From Desulfovibrio sp. An276 (GTDB taxonomy: Bacteria > Desulfobacterota > Desulfovibrionia > Desulfovibrionales > Desulfovibrionaceae): 64,000 bases of DNA. This document shows, piece by piece, positions 1-10,111 of the stretch; positions within the stretch are counted from its first letter, which is position 1; every line of letters begins with the position of its first letter. The translations under genes and the position numbers were made by a program. The stretch spans positions 124,001-188,000 of the forward strand of contig NZ_NFJC01000001.1 of NCBI RefSeq assembly GCF_002159665.1, read 5' to 3'. The notes beneath the pieces were generated by a model that was not told the origin of the DNA, made no database searches, and saw nothing but the letters and a program-made list of their open reading frames with translations.

Positions 1-1
1 C

Positions 2-1123
2 TCCTTTGGCATACCCGTCTCGGACGGCATACTGGCCAACACCGTGGACGAGGCAGTGGCAGCAGCAAACAAACTTGAAGGCCCCGTGTGGGTGGTCAAG
101 GCGCAGGTGCACGCGGGCGGTCGCGGAAAGGCAGGCGGTGTGAAGGTCTGCAAGAGCATAGACGAGGTGCAAAAGGCAGCCTCGGCCATTCTTGGCATGA
201 CCCTTGTGACCAAACAGACAGGCGCTTCCGGCAAGAAGGTGCACAAGGTCCTTGTGGAACGTAGCACCAATATTGCGAGGGAGCTCTACCTTGCCGTTGT
301 ACTCGACAGATCCGCAGGATGCCTCAGCATCATGGCCTCGCCCTGCGGCGGAATGGACATCGAGGCAGTGGCAGCCGAGACGCCTGACAAGATTTTCATC
401 ACAAAGCTCGACGGAAGCCACAATTTCTGGCCCTGGCAGGCGCGCGAGCTCTTCTTTGGCTGCGGCCTTGACGCAAAACAGACTTCCCAGGGTGTCGCAA
501 TCGTGCGCCAGCTTGTGGCCCTGGCAGTAGCCAAGGACTGCACCATGGTGGAGATCAATCCCCTGGCAGTCACGGACGAGGGCAAGCTTGTGGCTGTGGA
601 CGCCAAGATAAACTTCGACGAAAATGGCCTCACCCGCCACGAGGACATTCGTGCCCTGGACGATCCGGACGAGTGCGATCCCTATGAGCTCAAGGCCAGG
701 GAAGTAGGCGTCAACTACATACATCTCGACGGCTATGTGGGAACCATGGTGAACGGTGCAGGCCTTGCCATGGCCACCATGGACGCCATCAAGCAGGCCG
801 GGGCAGAACCAGCCAACTTCTTCGACGCAGGCGGCGGCGCAAACGAGGACATGGTGGCAAGCGGCTTTGAAATCATGCTCTCGGACCCCAGGGTGCGCGG
901 CATACTCATCAATATTTTCGGCGGCATACTGCGCTGTGACATCGTAGCCCAGGGCATTGTCAACGCGGCCAAAAAGACTGGGCTCACCCTGCCGCTCGTC
1001 ATCCGCATGGAAGGCACCAACGTGGAAGAGGGCAGGCGCATATTGCGCGAGGCAGGCCTCAACTACAGCGAGGCGAAGAGCATGGGCGAGGCCGCAGCCC
1101 TTATCGCCAGGGTAACGGCATAG
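2..1123 (+). CDS. sucC: Succinyl-CoA ligase (ADP-forming) beta subunit, 5' partial
   Basis: Beta subunit of succinyl-CoA synthetase, which interconverts succinyl-CoA plus ADP/Pi with succinate, CoA and ATP in the TCA cycle. The frame is open to the left edge: the residues before the first internal GTG (position 44) read SFGIPVSDGILANT, matching the family N-terminus, so about 13-15 residues lie outside the window. Visible are the ATP-grasp region (WVVKAQVHAGGRGKAGG), the Mg/nucleotide-binding MVEINPLAV and the CoA-ligase domain block RGILINIFGGILRCD. 373 residues are visible, against a usual length near 388. sucD follows after 83 bases, as in most sucCD operons. No truncation apart from the window edge. 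Confidence 0.96.
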   Translation, partial: SFGIPVSDGILANTVDEAVAAANKLEGPVWVVKAQVHAGGRGKAGGVKVCKSIDEVQKAASAILGMTLVTKQTGASGKKVHKVLVERSTNIARELYLAVVLDRSAGCLSIMASPCGGMDIEAVAAETPDKIFITKLDGSHNFWPWQARELFFGCGLDAKQTSQGVAIVRQLVALAVAKDCTMVEINPLAVTDEGKLVAVDAKINFDENGLTRHEDIRALDDPDECDPYELKAREVGVNYIHLDGYVGTMVNGAGLAMATMDAIKQAGAEPANFFDAGGGANEDMVASGFEIMLSDPRVRGILINIFGGILRCDIVAQGIVNAAKKTGLTLPLVIRMEGTNVEEGRRILREAGLNYSEAKSMGEAAALIARVTA

Positions 1124-1161
1124 GGGCAAAAGGGATCAGACGCGCAAACACTCAATCTATC

Positions 1162-1206
1162 AGGAGGCGGCGCGTATCCCCTTGAACAAGGGGACGCCGA
1201 AGTACG
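1162..1206 (+). promoter_or_regulatory. Hairpin-bridged Shine-Dalgarno of sucD
   Basis: AGGAGG (1162-1167) is 39 bases before the sucD ATG, too far for direct use. Between them 1169-1198 can fold: GGCG (1169-1172) pairs with CGCC (1195-1198), a 4-base bulge follows, then TCCCCTT (1177-1183) pairs with AAGGGGA (1188-1194) over a GAAC loop. If the hairpin is looped out, only 9 bases separate AGGAGG from ATG, a normal spacing. No other Shine-Dalgarno is visible near the start. Folding and use are inferred. Confidence 0.5.
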
Positions 1207-2082
1207 ATGAGCATACTTGTTGACAAGATGAGCAAGGTGGTCGTGCATGGCCTGACAGGCCGTGAGGGACGCTTTCATGCGGAACAGATGCTGGCCTACG
1301 GAACAAATATCGTGGCAGGAGTGACCCCCGGCAAGGGCGGCCAGGAGGTGTTCGGGATTCCGGTTTTCAACACCTGCAGGGAGGCAGTGGAAAAGACCGG
1401 CGCCAATGTGAGCATCATCTTCGTGCCTGCCATGGCTGCTGCGGATTCGGCTTGCGAAGCCGCTGCCGCAGGCATACCCCTGGTTATCTGCATCACTGAG
1501 CACATCCCTGTGCTCGACATGGTGCGCTGCAGGGAGTTTCTCAATGCCCACGGCACAAAGTTGATTGGCCCAAACTGTCCGGGTATCATCACTCCCGGAC
1601 AGTGCAAGATTGGCATCATGCCGGACTACATTTTCAAACCAGGCCCCATAGGCCTTGTCTCCCGCTCGGGCACCCTCACCTACGAGGCCACCTGGCAGCT
1701 CACCTGCCTTGGCCTTGGGCAAAGCACATGCATAGGCATTGGCGGGGACCCCATACACGGCCTCTACTTTACCGATCTTCTGGAAATGTTCCGCGAGGAC
1801 AAGGAGACGGAGGCAGTCTGCCTCATAGGCGAGATAGGCGGTGACGGCGAGGAATGTGCTGCACGCTACATCCGGGAAACCAACTATCCAAAGCCCGTGT
1901 TCGGCTTCATTGCCGGCCTCACTGCCCCCAAGGGCAAGCGCATGGGCCATGCGGGAGCCATCATCAGCGGCTCCAAGGGGCGCGGCGAAGACAAGATCAA
2001 GGCCTTCGAGGAGGCTGGCGTAACCGTCATCCACACCTTGGGCGACTTTGGCAAGACTGTGGCCGAAACCCTGAAGGGCTAA
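1207..2082 (+). CDS. sucD: Succinyl-CoA ligase (ADP-forming) alpha subunit
   Basis: Alpha subunit of succinyl-CoA synthetase, carrying the CoA-binding Rossmann domain and the phosphohistidine. The 291 residues match the usual length. The N-terminus [18 protein letters not shown] aligns well with E. coli SucD, supporting the ATG at 1207; an in-frame TGA at 1183-1185 rules out a much earlier start. Visible motifs are GVTPGKGGQ, the CoA-binding [21 protein letters not shown], and the active-site block [12 protein letters not shown] with the catalytic His. It pairs with sucC upstream. The only good Shine-Dalgarno is unusually distant, with a hairpin in between (separate entry). Confidence 0.97.
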   Translation: MSILVDKMSKVVVHGLTGREGRFHAEQMLAYGTNIVAGVTPGKGGQEVFGIPVFNTCREAVEKTGANVSIIFVPAMAAADSACEAAAAGIPLVICITEHIPVLDMVRCREFLNAHGTKLIGPNCPGIITPGQCKIGIMPDYIFKPGPIGLVSRSGTLTYEATWQLTCLGLGQSTCIGIGGDPIHGLYFTDLLEMFREDKETEAVCLIGEIGGDGEECAARYIRETNYPKPVFGFIAGLTAPKGKRMGHAGAIISGSKGRGEDKIKAFEEAGVTVIHTLGDFGKTVAETLKG

Positions 2083-2188
2083 ACCCCTGCCCTTTGCATC
2101 CCGCAATATCCTGTCCATCACGCAACAATCCCGCAGCCATTACGCACCCATCGCAAGATCCTCATACCCATCCGGCATCTCCCGCCAG

Positions 2189-2238
2189 GGCGCCCCTTGC
2201 TCTCTCAAGTCTTCCCGAAAGGGCAGGGGGCGCCTTTT
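2189..2238 (+). terminator. Probable terminator of sucCD
   Basis: GGCGCCCCTTGC (2189-2200) pairs with GCAGGGGGCGCC (2223-2234), one wobble pair, over a 22-base loop, followed by TTTT. It lies between sucD and the sigma-54 activator. Confidence 0.55.
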
Positions 2239-2315
2239 CCCAAGACATGCACACCCAATTCCCATAAATCAAGGCACGCCCCAAAGTGCGCCAAATGTCC
2301 TGCAAGGAATCCGGT

Positions 2316-4265
2316 ATGCCATCCTCAATCATTGCCTTTTTTGGTTCGAGCAAGCGTATCCTGAACATGGTCGAAGAGATTGCCGCGGAAACGGGCAGAA
2401 AAATCCTCCTGTACAGGTATGGGCTCGATGCGGCCATTCAGCCAGCCATACGGGCCGTGGAGGAAGACTGCGTCGAAGCCATCGTGGCCTACAGGGGTAC
2501 TGCGGATCTCATACGCAAGAACGTCAACGTGCCTGTTCTATCCATACAGAATTCGGAAAACATCCGGGTGGACGCCATATGCCGCCTTGCGGGACACGCA
2601 AAAAAGCTCCTCATCCCCCTGACAAGGTACGAGCATCTGGACGTGGAGTGCCTGGCAGGCCTCATCAAAAACCTTGAAATCCGCACAGCCCGCTACTCCA
2701 CTGCCGAAGAACTGGAAGACATCATAGTCAGGGCCAGGGACGAAGGCTGCGACACTGTCCTTTCCGGAGGCCTTGCCTGCCAGATTTCGCGAAAGTACAA
2801 GTTGCGCCACTACCTCACTGTCCCCTACAAGGCCCATGTACGTGCGCTCATAGACGATGCGGCAAGCATAGCCAGAGCCAACAGGGAAAACGAGCTCTGG
2901 GTGCGGCGCAGCGAGGCCATCATGAACTCAGTTTCCGACGGCATCCTCTCCGTGGATAACGACGGGTTCATCACAATGTGCAACAAGCAGGCCTACAACC
3001 TTCTTGGGCTTTCGCAACCCATTACAGGCAAAAACATTGCGCATGCCATTCCTGAGCTTGCCTTTACGAAGGACAAGCCGGGCAAGCTCAACTACTTTGT
3101 GCGCCAGATAGGAAATGCGAAGCTTGTCTTCAACCGCGCACCCATTGAGCTTCGGCGCGGCATATCCGGGTGGCTCTACACCTTCAACTCTGCACGCAAG
3201 ATCATAACCGGCGGCAAGATAGTGAGCCGCGCCCTGCATCAGGCCAACAAGGCCAAATACACCATCAGGGACTACGTACACAAAAGCGAGCTTGTGGACG
3301 GCATGCTGCGCAAGCTCTGCCTCTACGCAGCAAGCAATTCCACTGTGCTCATCACTGGCGAGTCCGGCACAGGCAAGGAAATACTTGCCAGCGCCCTGCA
3401 CAACAAATCCCCGCGCCGCCACAAGCCCTTTGTGTCCATCAACTGCGCGGCCATTCCGGAACAGCTTATCGAAAGCGAGCTCTTCGGCTACGAGGGCGGG
3501 TCGTTCACAGGCAGCCTCAGGGAAGGCAAGGCAGGCATTTTCGAAATTGCGGACGAGGGGACCATTTTTATTGACGAGGTGAACTCCCTTCCCCTGAACG
3601 TACAGCTGCTTCTTTTGCGCACCCTGCAGGAAAAGGAGATACGCCGCATAGGAAGCGACACTGTCATTCCCCTGAACATTCGTGTCATTGCAGCGACCAA
3701 CAAGCCCCTCATAGAGGAAGTGCGCAAGGGCAGGCTGCGCGAGGATCTTTTCTTTCGCTTGAGTGTACTCATACTCGAAGTGCCCCCCTTGCGCAGGCAC
3801 AGCGAGGACATACCGGAACTTGTGAGGCATTTCGTGCGCAAGTTCACCATGAACGGCAAGTATCAGTACCAGGCCATAGACATTCCGGACGACTGTCTGG
3901 ACAGGCTTGCCACTCTCGCCTGGCCCGGAAACGTGCGCGAACTCGAACACTTTGTGGAGCGGCTGGTCCTTTTGTGCAATGGCGTCTTTGATCGCAATGT
4001 CTTCAATTCACTCTTTGCGAGTGCAAGCCAGTCCCAGGCGTCACTTTGCGGCACAAGCCTGCCTCTCCCAAGGGAAGACGGGGACTACCCCGCTCCCCAA
4101 AATGGCAAGAGCTCCAAATCCGGCAAGGGTGGAAGACATCTGACCAGGGAAAACATCCTTGCTGCCTTAGCACTTTTCAGCGGCAAAAAGAGCGAGGCTG
4201 CAAAATACCTTGGCATTTCCCGGGTCACGCTCTGGCGCCTCATGCAAAAGCACAATATTGCCTGA
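2316..4265 (+). CDS. PrpR-type sigma-54-dependent transcriptional activator
   Basis: A 649-residue bacterial enhancer-binding protein. The first ~175 residues (from [16 protein letters not shown]) resemble the PrpR_N ligand-sensing domain, followed by a PAS-like segment (about 200-300; [20 protein letters not shown]). The AAA+ domain shows Walker A GESGTGKE near residue 348, the sigma-54 contact loop as GSFTGS near 395 (usual GAFTGA) and Walker B TIFIDEVN near 416. A Fis-type helix-turn-helix closes the protein ([21 protein letters not shown]). The frame can also start at GTG 2286; ATG 2316 is preferred because homology begins there. The inducer is unknown; PrpR_N domains are associated with short-chain acid signals, and sucCD next door would fit a propionate/succinate link, but no target operon is visible. 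Confidence 0.88.
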   Translation: MPSSIIAFFGSSKRILNMVEEIAAETGRKILLYRYGLDAAIQPAIRAVEEDCVEAIVAYRGTADLIRKNVNVPVLSIQNSENIRVDAICRLAGHAKKLLIPLTRYEHLDVECLAGLIKNLEIRTARYSTAEELEDIIVRARDEGCDTVLSGGLACQISRKYKLRHYLTVPYKAHVRALIDDAASIARANRENELWVRRSEAIMNSVSDGILSVDNDGFITMCNKQAYNLLGLSQPITGKNIAHAIPELAFTKDKPGKLNYFVRQIGNAKLVFNRAPIELRRGISGWLYTFNSARKIITGGKIVSRALHQANKAKYTIRDYVHKSELVDGMLRKLCLYAASNSTVLITGESGTGKEILASALHNKSPRRHKPFVSINCAAIPEQLIESELFGYEGGSFTGSLREGKAGIFEIADEGTIFIDEVNSLPLNVQLLLLRTLQEKEIRRIGSDTVIPLNIRVIAATNKPLIEEVRKGRLREDLFFRLSVLILEVPPLRRHSEDIPELVRHFVRKFTMNGKYQYQAIDIPDDCLDRLATLAWPGNVRELEHFVERLVLLCNGVFDRNVFNSLFASASQSQASLCGTSLPLPREDGDYPAPQNGKSSKSGKGGRHLTRENILAALALFSGKKSEAAKYLGISRVTLWRLMQKHNIA

Positions 4266-4387
4266 GTGGAGCCTTGCGCCTCCTTGCGTGCTTCTTGGCA
4301 AGGACAGGCCTTTGGGACTATGCTGCGCCTTCCTGCCCGGGCCTGATCGCGCCCTGGTACTACATCACAAAAGCAAAGGAAGGCCCC

Positions 4388-4720
4388 ATGGCACGCAAGA
4401 ACAGATACCAGTACGACCAGAACCAGGATTTCGATACAACAGAGCGCGTGAGCCGTTCGCAAAAAAAGCGCGAAAGCACAGCCCTGCAGGAGCTTGGCGC
4501 AAGCCTTGCCAAACTCCCTTTGCGCGAACTCGAACGGCTTGGGATATCCCCGGATCTGCTCGCAGCCTACCGTGAACTTTCCCGCATCACTTCCCGTGAG
4601 GCCAAGAGACGGCAGATGCAGTACATAGGAAGGCTCATGCGCGAGGAGGACGACACGGAGCGCCTTCAGGAGGCAGTTGCCCTTTTCGAGGAAGGACGCA
4701 GGCCCTCCGACGTCTTGTAG
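4388..4720 (+). CDS. DarP/YjgA-like (DUF615) ribosome-associated protein, short form
   Basis: A 110-residue charged protein with no membrane segment. The block SRSQKKRESTALQELGASLA, the leucine-rich PLRELERLGISPDL and the basic EAKRRQMQYIGRLMRE follow the layout of DUF615/YjgA (DarP), which binds the 50S subunit late in assembly. E. coli YjgA is about 183 residues, so this form lacks the C-terminal third. ATG 4388 is preceded by AAAGGAAGG; the frame is open further upstream but without similarity or a better ribosome site. It is followed by a strong terminator. The assignment rests on the motif pattern only. Confidence 0.78.
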   Translation: MARKNRYQYDQNQDFDTTERVSRSQKKRESTALQELGASLAKLPLRELERLGISPDLLAAYRELSRITSREAKRRQMQYIGRLMREEDDTERLQEAVALFEEGRRPSDVL

Positions 4721-4763
4721 CCTGGATTTTTCCAGGGCTTTTGGAAGAGACCGCAAAGCAAGA

Positions 4764-4810
4764 AGGCGGGGTACGCTGCCGAATGTCGGACAGCATGCCC
4801 CGCCTTTTTT
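4764..4810 (+). terminator. Intrinsic terminator after the DarP-like gene
   Basis: AGGCGGGGTACGCTG (4764-4778) pairs, with two mismatches, with CAGCATGCCCCGCCT (4791-4805) over a 12-base loop, then a T run to 4810. It separates the plus-strand gene from the convergent UPF0210 gene. Confidence 0.85.
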
Positions 4811-4855
4811 GCGTGTTTTACGGAAAAATCCGGACTTGAAACCTGTGCTTCTGGC

Positions 4856-6238
4856 CTAGTTCTTCAGACTGTGGATGGGTGCCGGTATGCGTCCGCCAAG
4901 GCCGATGAAGGCAGAGGAATCACCCCTGGGAACGGGGATGATGGTGGCCTCGCCGAGCAGACCGCCGAAGGAGACCTTCTCGCCCACGCCCTTGCCGGGC
5001 ACGGGAATGAGGCGCACCGCAGTGGTCTTGTGGTTGATCATGCCAATGGCCATTTCGTCCGCGATGATGCCGGAGATGGCAGAGGCAGGGGTGTCGCCCG
5101 GAATGGCTATCATGTCGAGACCAACAGAGCAGACGCTGGTCAGGGCTTCCAGCTTTTCCATGCTCAGGAAGCCGGACGTTGCCGCAGCCTCGATGCTGGA
5201 GTCCTCGGATACGGGGATGAAGGCGCCGGAAAGACCGCCCACGGAAGAAGAGGCGAAGGAGCCGCCCTTCTTCACAGCGTCATTGAGCATGGCAAGAACA
5301 GCCGTGCTGCCCGGAGCGCCCATGACGGAAAGGCCGCAGCTCTGGAAAATTTCGCCAACGCTGTCGCCCACTGCCGGGGTGGGGGCCAGGGAGAGGTCAG
5401 CCACGCCAAAGGGGATTTCGAGGCGCGCTGCCACCTCGTTGCCGATCATCTCGCCCACGCGCGTCACCTTGTAGGCTGTCTTCTTGATGACTTCGGCCAC
5501 ATCGAGGAGATTCAGGGGTCGACCAGTCTGTCGGCCCTTTTCAAGGGCCCTGTCAATGGCCTTTTTCACGACACCGGGGCCGGAAACGCCCACGTTGATG
5601 ACAACGTCGGGCTCGCCAATGCCAAGATAGGCGCCTGCCATGAAGGGTACGTCCTGGGGGATGTTGGCAAAGACAACGAGCTTTGTGCAGCCGAAGCCGC
5701 CCTTGTCGGCAGTGGCAGCTGCCGTTGCCAGGATCTGCCTGCCCATGAGGGCAACTGCATCCATGTTGATGCCGGCCTTGGAGCTTGCCACGTTGATGGA
5801 CGAGCACACGCGCTGCGTGCTGGCAAGGGCCTCGGGGATGGATTCAATGAGGGCTGTGTCGCCACGGGCAAAGCCCTTTTCCACCAGGGCTGAGTAGCCG
5901 CCGATAAAGTCCACCTTGGCTTCCACTGCGGCCTCGTCCAGGGCCTGGCAGATGCGGACCATGTCCTTGGGACCGAAGGGGGCGCCCACTGCGCCGATGG
6001 GGCTCACGCTGATGCGCTTGTTGACAACGGGGATGCCGTACTTGTCGCCGATCTCGTTGCACACGGCCACAAGGTTGTTGGCGTAGCGGTTGATCTTGGC
6101 CCGCACGTTGCCGATAAAGAGTTCCACGTCGTGGCTCACACAGTCGAAGAGACTGATGCCGAGAGTGACGGTGCGGACATCAAGGTGCTCGTTGCGCACC
6201 ATGTCCAGGGTGCTGATGACTTCGCGTTCTGAAAGCAT
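4856..6238 (-). CDS. UPF0210 (DUF711) family protein
   Basis: A 460-residue soluble protein of the UPF0210/DUF711 family, distantly related to the PFL-like fold; the biochemical role is not established. Start [20 protein letters not shown] at 6238 is chosen over an in-frame upstream start because family similarity begins here and GAGG lies just upstream (minus strand). Typical blocks are [27 protein letters not shown], a glycine-rich [19 protein letters not shown] and the C-terminal [12 protein letters not shown]. The minus-strand neighbour 25 bases upstream encodes an ACT-domain protein. The same ACT plus UPF0210 pairing occurs in other bacteria (e.g. streptococci), suggesting amino acid-responsive partners. 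Confidence 0.92.
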   Translation of the reverse strand: MLSEREVISTLDMVRNEHLDVRTVTLGISLFDCVSHDVELFIGNVRAKINRYANNLVAVCNEIGDKYGIPVVNKRISVSPIGAVGAPFGPKDMVRICQALDEAAVEAKVDFIGGYSALVEKGFARGDTALIESIPEALASTQRVCSSINVASSKAGINMDAVALMGRQILATAAATADKGGFGCTKLVVFANIPQDVPFMAGAYLGIGEPDVVINVGVSGPGVVKKAIDRALEKGRQTGRPLNLLDVAEVIKKTAYKVTRVGEMIGNEVAARLEIPFGVADLSLAPTPAVGDSVGEIFQSCGLSVMGAPGSTAVLAMLNDAVKKGGSFASSSVGGLSGAFIPVSEDSSIEAAATSGFLSMEKLEALTSVCSVGLDMIAIPGDTPASAISGIIADEMAIGMINHKTTAVRLIPVPGKGVGEKVSFGGLLGEATIIPVPRGDSSAFIGLGGRIPAPIHSLKN

Positions 6239-6263
6239 GTGGTACCTCGCTTGTTTTCGCACC

Positions 6264-6827
6264 CTAGAAATCGGTGATGCGGTGCATGGCCTCGAAAATG
6301 TCCCTGTGCTGCATGGAGACATTCAGGTTCAGAGGGCGTGCCGCGCTGCGGATTTCCCTGTTGAGGCGGCCGAGATCCTGCTCCTCGGGAACTTCCACCT
6401 CGAACACGAACAGGGCGTGATTCTCCCCGCCGTGGCCGAGAACGGCCTTCAGATTCTCGATGTTCACATTGTGGCGCGCAAAAACGCGAGCCATGGTGCT
6501 GATGAGGCCTGGCCCGTCCTGGCCGTCCGTAGTCACAACATAGGGCTGGCAGGGACGCTTTGTGCTCCAGGCGCCCTCAGAGGCCTGGCGGATGAGGACG
6601 CTGATGTCATGTCCCTCGCTGCGCAGGGATTCCTCGAGGCGCTGCTGCAGGAAGGCCATGGTCAGATCGTCCGGCACGTCAACAATGAAAATGGCCGCAA
6701 ATTCGGCGCCGAGAATGGTCTGGGTGACCTGCAGGATATTGCACTTGTTGTCGCTTAAGCCCTGCGAGACAGTGGCCACGACGCCCGGACCGTCTTTGCC
6801 CAGGAAGGATATGGAAAGCTTCTGCAT
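6264..6827 (-). CDS. Two-ACT-domain protein (GcvR-like)
   Basis: A 187-residue protein made of two ACT domains, small-molecule (usually amino acid) binding modules. The first begins [18 protein letters not shown] at about residue 4 and the second [20 protein letters not shown] at about residue 93; each has the DGPG turn where ligands usually sit. No DNA-binding or catalytic domain is present, so it resembles GcvR-type regulators rather than PurU or SerA. ATG 6827 is preceded by GAGGA at good spacing (minus strand); the open frame extends upstream without similarity. It probably shares a transcript with the UPF0210 gene and regulates or stabilises that protein. Confidence 0.85.
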   Translation of the reverse strand: MQKLSISFLGKDGPGVVATVSQGLSDNKCNILQVTQTILGAEFAAIFIVDVPDDLTMAFLQQRLEESLRSEGHDISVLIRQASEGAWSTKRPCQPYVVTTDGQDGPGLISTMARVFARHNVNIENLKAVLGHGGENHALFVFEVEVPEEQDLGRLNREIRSAARPLNLNVSMQHRDIFEAMHRITDF

Positions 6828-7216
6828 GACTGCATCCTCGAAAATCATACTGTTTGAGACAGGCTGCGCGCTTGAGCGGGAAAGCCCGACATTGTCCCCA
6901 AAAAGGCGCGACGCGCCTTTCCTCAAAAGAAATTGTTTAGCCGAAAAAGGAGCGCTTCGCAATATGAGCGTTTTGCTTGTAAAAAGGCATTGAATCAGCA
7001 TTTTCAATGGATTGCATCACTTGCCGGCTGCTCCAACAAAGACCTTTCCCTCATTGCGAATCTCAGGAAGGAGGAGGGCTGCACGGGTGGGATTTTCCCT
7101 GCCTTGGCGAGGCAACCGTGTGGTATGTGACAATTTTTCGTTCATCTTGACGTTATGGCATTATAGGCATACGTTGTCGATTCAATCTATTTTTGCCCCC
7201 ACGGGAGTCATTCTTT
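6828..7216. other. Divergent intergenic region between ACT gene and lysS
   Basis: 389 bases that must hold promoters for both directions. Towards lysS, TTGACG (7147-7152) with TACGTT 17 bases later is a weak sigma-70-like candidate. No convincing gene, repeat or structured RNA was seen. Confidence 0.5.
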
Positions 7217-8809
7217 ATGGAAGAGAAGAGGGAAAACACTCAGAAGAAGGCAGCGCAGAAGATCAAGCTCGGGACAAAGTCCCCGCACGCGGCCTATTTC
7301 ATGCCCATGCTCGAGAGCTTTGCCGAAAAGGGCACTCTCAACGAAGTGACAAAGTCCAGGGTTGTCAAATCCTGCGATCTTCTGGATCTCGGTATCCCGC
7401 TTTTTCCCAATGACTTCCGCAAGGAACACGACATTTCCTACATCTGGGAAAACTACGAGAACATGCCAGCCGAGGAGCTGGAAAAGCAGGCCGATGTGGT
7501 CGCCATCGCAGGCCGCATCATCTCCCTGCGTTCCTTTGGCAAGGTGATCTTCTTCCATCTGCAGGACCAGTCCGGCCGCATACAGTGCTACGCCCAGAAG
7601 GAAAACCTGCAGGACGCCTTCACCCTCGTGAAGAAGCTGGACGTGGGCGACATTGTGGGCATTTCCGGACATCTGTTCCGCACAAAGACGGACGAGCTCA
7701 CAGTGTCCTGTACACAGGTGAAGCTCATCACCCGCTCCATGCGTCCCCTGCCGGAAAAGTACCATGGCCTGAAGGATACGGAGACACGCTACCGCCAGCG
7801 CTACGTGGACCTCATTGTCAATCCCAAGGCCAGGGAGATCTTCCTCAAGAGAAGCCAGATCGTGAGCGAAACACGCCGCTTCCTGGAAGAAAAGGGCTTC
7901 ATGGAAGTGGAAACGCCCATGATGCATCCCATCCCGGGCGGTGCTGCGGCAAAGCCCTTCATCACGAAGCACAATGCCCTGGACATTGATCTGTACATGC
8001 GCATTGCCCCGGAGCTCTACCTGAAGCGCCTGTTGGTTGGTGGCTTCGAGAAGGTCTTCGAACTCAACCGCTGCTTTCGCAACGAGGGCATAGACACGCG
8101 CCACAACCCCGAATTCACCACCTGCGAGTTCTACTGGGCCTACGCCAATTTCCACGACCTCATGGATCTGACGGAAGAGCTCTTTGCCCGCCTGGCCATG
8201 AAGGTGTGCGGTACAACCCTTGTTCCCTACCAGGGCGAAACCATAGACCTTACCCAGGGACACTGGCACAAGATCACCTTCTACGAATCCATAGAGAAGA
8301 TTGGCGGACATTCGCCAGAATTCTACAACAACTACGCGAAGGTGAAGAACTATCTCGAAGAAAGGGGCGTCAAGATTCCGGAAAACGATCCCCTTCCCAA
8401 ACTGCACGCCCAGCTCTTTGATCTGGACGTGGAGGAAAAGCTCATTCAGCCCACCTTCATCTACGAATACCCCATCGAGATCTCCCCGCTTTCGCGCCGC
8501 AACAACGAAAAGCCCCAGCTTGTGGATCGCTTCGAGCTGTTTGTGACCGGCAGGGAGCTGGCCAACGCCTTCTCCGAACTGAACGACCCCATCGACCAGC
8601 GCTGTCGCTTCGAGGAGCAGGTGCGCGAGCGCAAGGCAGGCGACGAGGAAGCCCACTGCATGGACGAGGACTTTGTGCGCGCCCTCGAATACGGCATGCC
8701 TCCTGCTGCCGGTCAGGGCATAGGCATAGACCGGCTTGTCATGTTGCTCACGGATTCGGCCAGCATACGCGAAGTCCTTCTCTTCCCCCTGCTGCGTCCG
8801 GAAGTCTAA
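7217..8809 (+). CDS. lysS: Lysyl-tRNA synthetase, class II
   Basis: Charges tRNA-Lys with lysine in the cytoplasm. The 530-residue protein has an N-terminal OB-fold anticodon-binding domain (about 75-185; VVAIAGRIISLRSFGKVIFF) and a class II catalytic core. Motif 1 surrounds RRFLEEKGFMEVETPMM, motif 2 is FELNRCFRNEGIDTRHNPEF, and motif 3 is GQGIGIDRLVMLLTD near the C-terminus. ATG 7217 has GGGAG nine bases upstream; a TTG eight codons earlier is less likely. It leads the lysS-lolC-lolD-bamA run, an order common in deltaproteobacteria. Confidence 0.97.
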   Translation: MEEKRENTQKKAAQKIKLGTKSPHAAYFMPMLESFAEKGTLNEVTKSRVVKSCDLLDLGIPLFPNDFRKEHDISYIWENYENMPAEELEKQADVVAIAGRIISLRSFGKVIFFHLQDQSGRIQCYAQKENLQDAFTLVKKLDVGDIVGISGHLFRTKTDELTVSCTQVKLITRSMRPLPEKYHGLKDTETRYRQRYVDLIVNPKAREIFLKRSQIVSETRRFLEEKGFMEVETPMMHPIPGGAAAKPFITKHNALDIDLYMRIAPELYLKRLLVGGFEKVFELNRCFRNEGIDTRHNPEFTTCEFYWAYANFHDLMDLTEELFARLAMKVCGTTLVPYQGETIDLTQGHWHKITFYESIEKIGGHSPEFYNNYAKVKNYLEERGVKIPENDPLPKLHAQLFDLDVEEKLIQPTFIYEYPIEISPLSRRNNEKPQLVDRFELFVTGRELANAFSELNDPIDQRCRFEEQVRERKAGDEEAHCMDEDFVRALEYGMPPAAGQGIGIDRLVMLLTDSASIREVLLFPLLRPEV

Positions 8810-8881
8810 GGGGACAGGACCCTTTTGGCCCAAAATCCGCAAAGGCCCGGATAGCCAGGAAAGATATCCAGAGGAAAGCCC

Positions 8882-10111
8882 TTGAGTTTCGAATTCTTTG
8901 TCGCAAGACGCTACCTCTTTTCCAAGCGCAAGCAGGCGTTCATCTACGTCATTTCGCTCATGTCGGTCCTTGGCGTGGCTCTTGGCGTAGCAGCCCTTGT
9001 CATAGTCCTTGGGGTCTACAATGGGCTTACCACGGACATGCGCGAAAAGATCCTGGGCGCCAATGCCCACGGCATGGTTTTGAGCACCCTGCCGGACGGC
9101 TTCGCCCTGGATCCCGGGGTCATGGACAAGGTCCTGGCAACCCCCGGGGTCACGGGTGCTACACCCTTCATCTATTCCGAGGTAATGCTCTCGGCCGGCA
9201 CGGGTGTAAAGGGCCTTATCCTGCGCGGCATCGATCCCGTACAGGCACCCAAGGTCCTTTCAATGCTGCAGACCATCAAGAGAGGATCCGTGGAGGATCT
9301 TGCAAGAGCGGACACGCCGCCCGGCATTATCCTTGGCGAGGAGCTCACAAAGCGCCTTGGCCTGGCCCTGGGTTCGCGCATCAATCTGCTCTCGCCCTCG
9401 GGCCAGCGCTCAACCTCGGGCTTTCAGCCGCGCATACGGCCTTTCGTGGTGGTTGGCATCTTCAAGACCGGGATGTACGAATACGATTCGTCCCTGGCCT
9501 TCCTCTCCCTTGACGCAAGCAGGGATCTTTTGGGCATGCCGAAGGACTACCTCTCGGGCATTGAGATCACTGTTGCGGATCTCTTCAAGGCAGACGAGGT
9601 GACCGCGGCCCTGAACTCGACCATAGGCCACCGCTTCTATGCCCGCAGCTGGATGGACATGAACGCCAACCTCTTTGCAGCGCTCAAGCTTGAAAAGATT
9701 GGCATGTTCATTCTGTTGGCCATGGTGGTGCTCATAGGCTCCTTCTCCATCGTGGCAACACTGGTCATGCTGGTCATGGAAAAGACGCGCGACATTGCCG
9801 TCATGATGAGCATGGGTGCAACAAGGGGCATGATACGGCGTATCTTCATGTATCAGGGAGTCATCATAGGCCTTGTGGGTACGCTTTTGGGCTATGCCCT
9901 TGGCCTTGGCGTGGGCTTTCTGCTCAAGAAATACCAGTTCATCAAACTTCCGGAAAACGTCTACACCCTGGATCATCTGCCCATCATCATTACTGTGTCC
10001 GATGTGCTCATCATAGGAGCTGCGGCCATGATCCTGTGCTTTTTGTCCACCCTCTATCCGGCCCGCCAGGCCTCGCGCCTGAAGCCGGCAGAGGCACTGA
10101 GGTACGAATGA
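8882..10111 (+). CDS. lolC: Lipoprotein-releasing ABC transporter permease (LolC/LolE type)
   Basis: Inner-membrane permease of the Lol system, which extracts outer-membrane lipoproteins and hands them to the periplasmic carrier. The 409 residues show the family layout: TM1 at about 24-48 (VISLMSVLGVALGVAALVIVL), a large periplasmic MacB/LolC-type domain, then three C-terminal TM segments of the FtsX domain (about 275-300, 320-345, 375-400). The start is TTG 8882, with AGAGGAAAG upstream; MSFEFFVARRYLFSKRK is the conserved N-terminus. It overlaps lolD by four bases (ATGA), indicating translational coupling. Only one permease gene is present here, so it may act as a LolC/E hybrid homodimer. 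Confidence 0.92.
   Translation: MSFEFFVARRYLFSKRKQAFIYVISLMSVLGVALGVAALVIVLGVYNGLTTDMREKILGANAHGMVLSTLPDGFALDPGVMDKVLATPGVTGATPFIYSEVMLSAGTGVKGLILRGIDPVQAPKVLSMLQTIKRGSVEDLARADTPPGIILGEELTKRLGLALGSRINLLSPSGQRSTSGFQPRIRPFVVVGIFKTGMYEYDSSLAFLSLDASRDLLGMPKDYLSGIEITVADLFKADEVTAALNSTIGHRFYARSWMDMNANLFAALKLEKIGMFILLAMVVLIGSFSIVATLVMLVMEKTRDIAVMMSMGATRGMIRRIFMYQGVIIGLVGTLLGYALGLGVGFLLKKYQFIKLPENVYTLDHLPIIITVSDVLIIGAAAMILCFLSTLYPARQASRLKPAEALRYE

Noticed and set aside
7208..9070. A 620-codon minus-strand frame opposite lysS and lolC
   Set aside because: Same reason: a shadow of lysS with no conserved motif.
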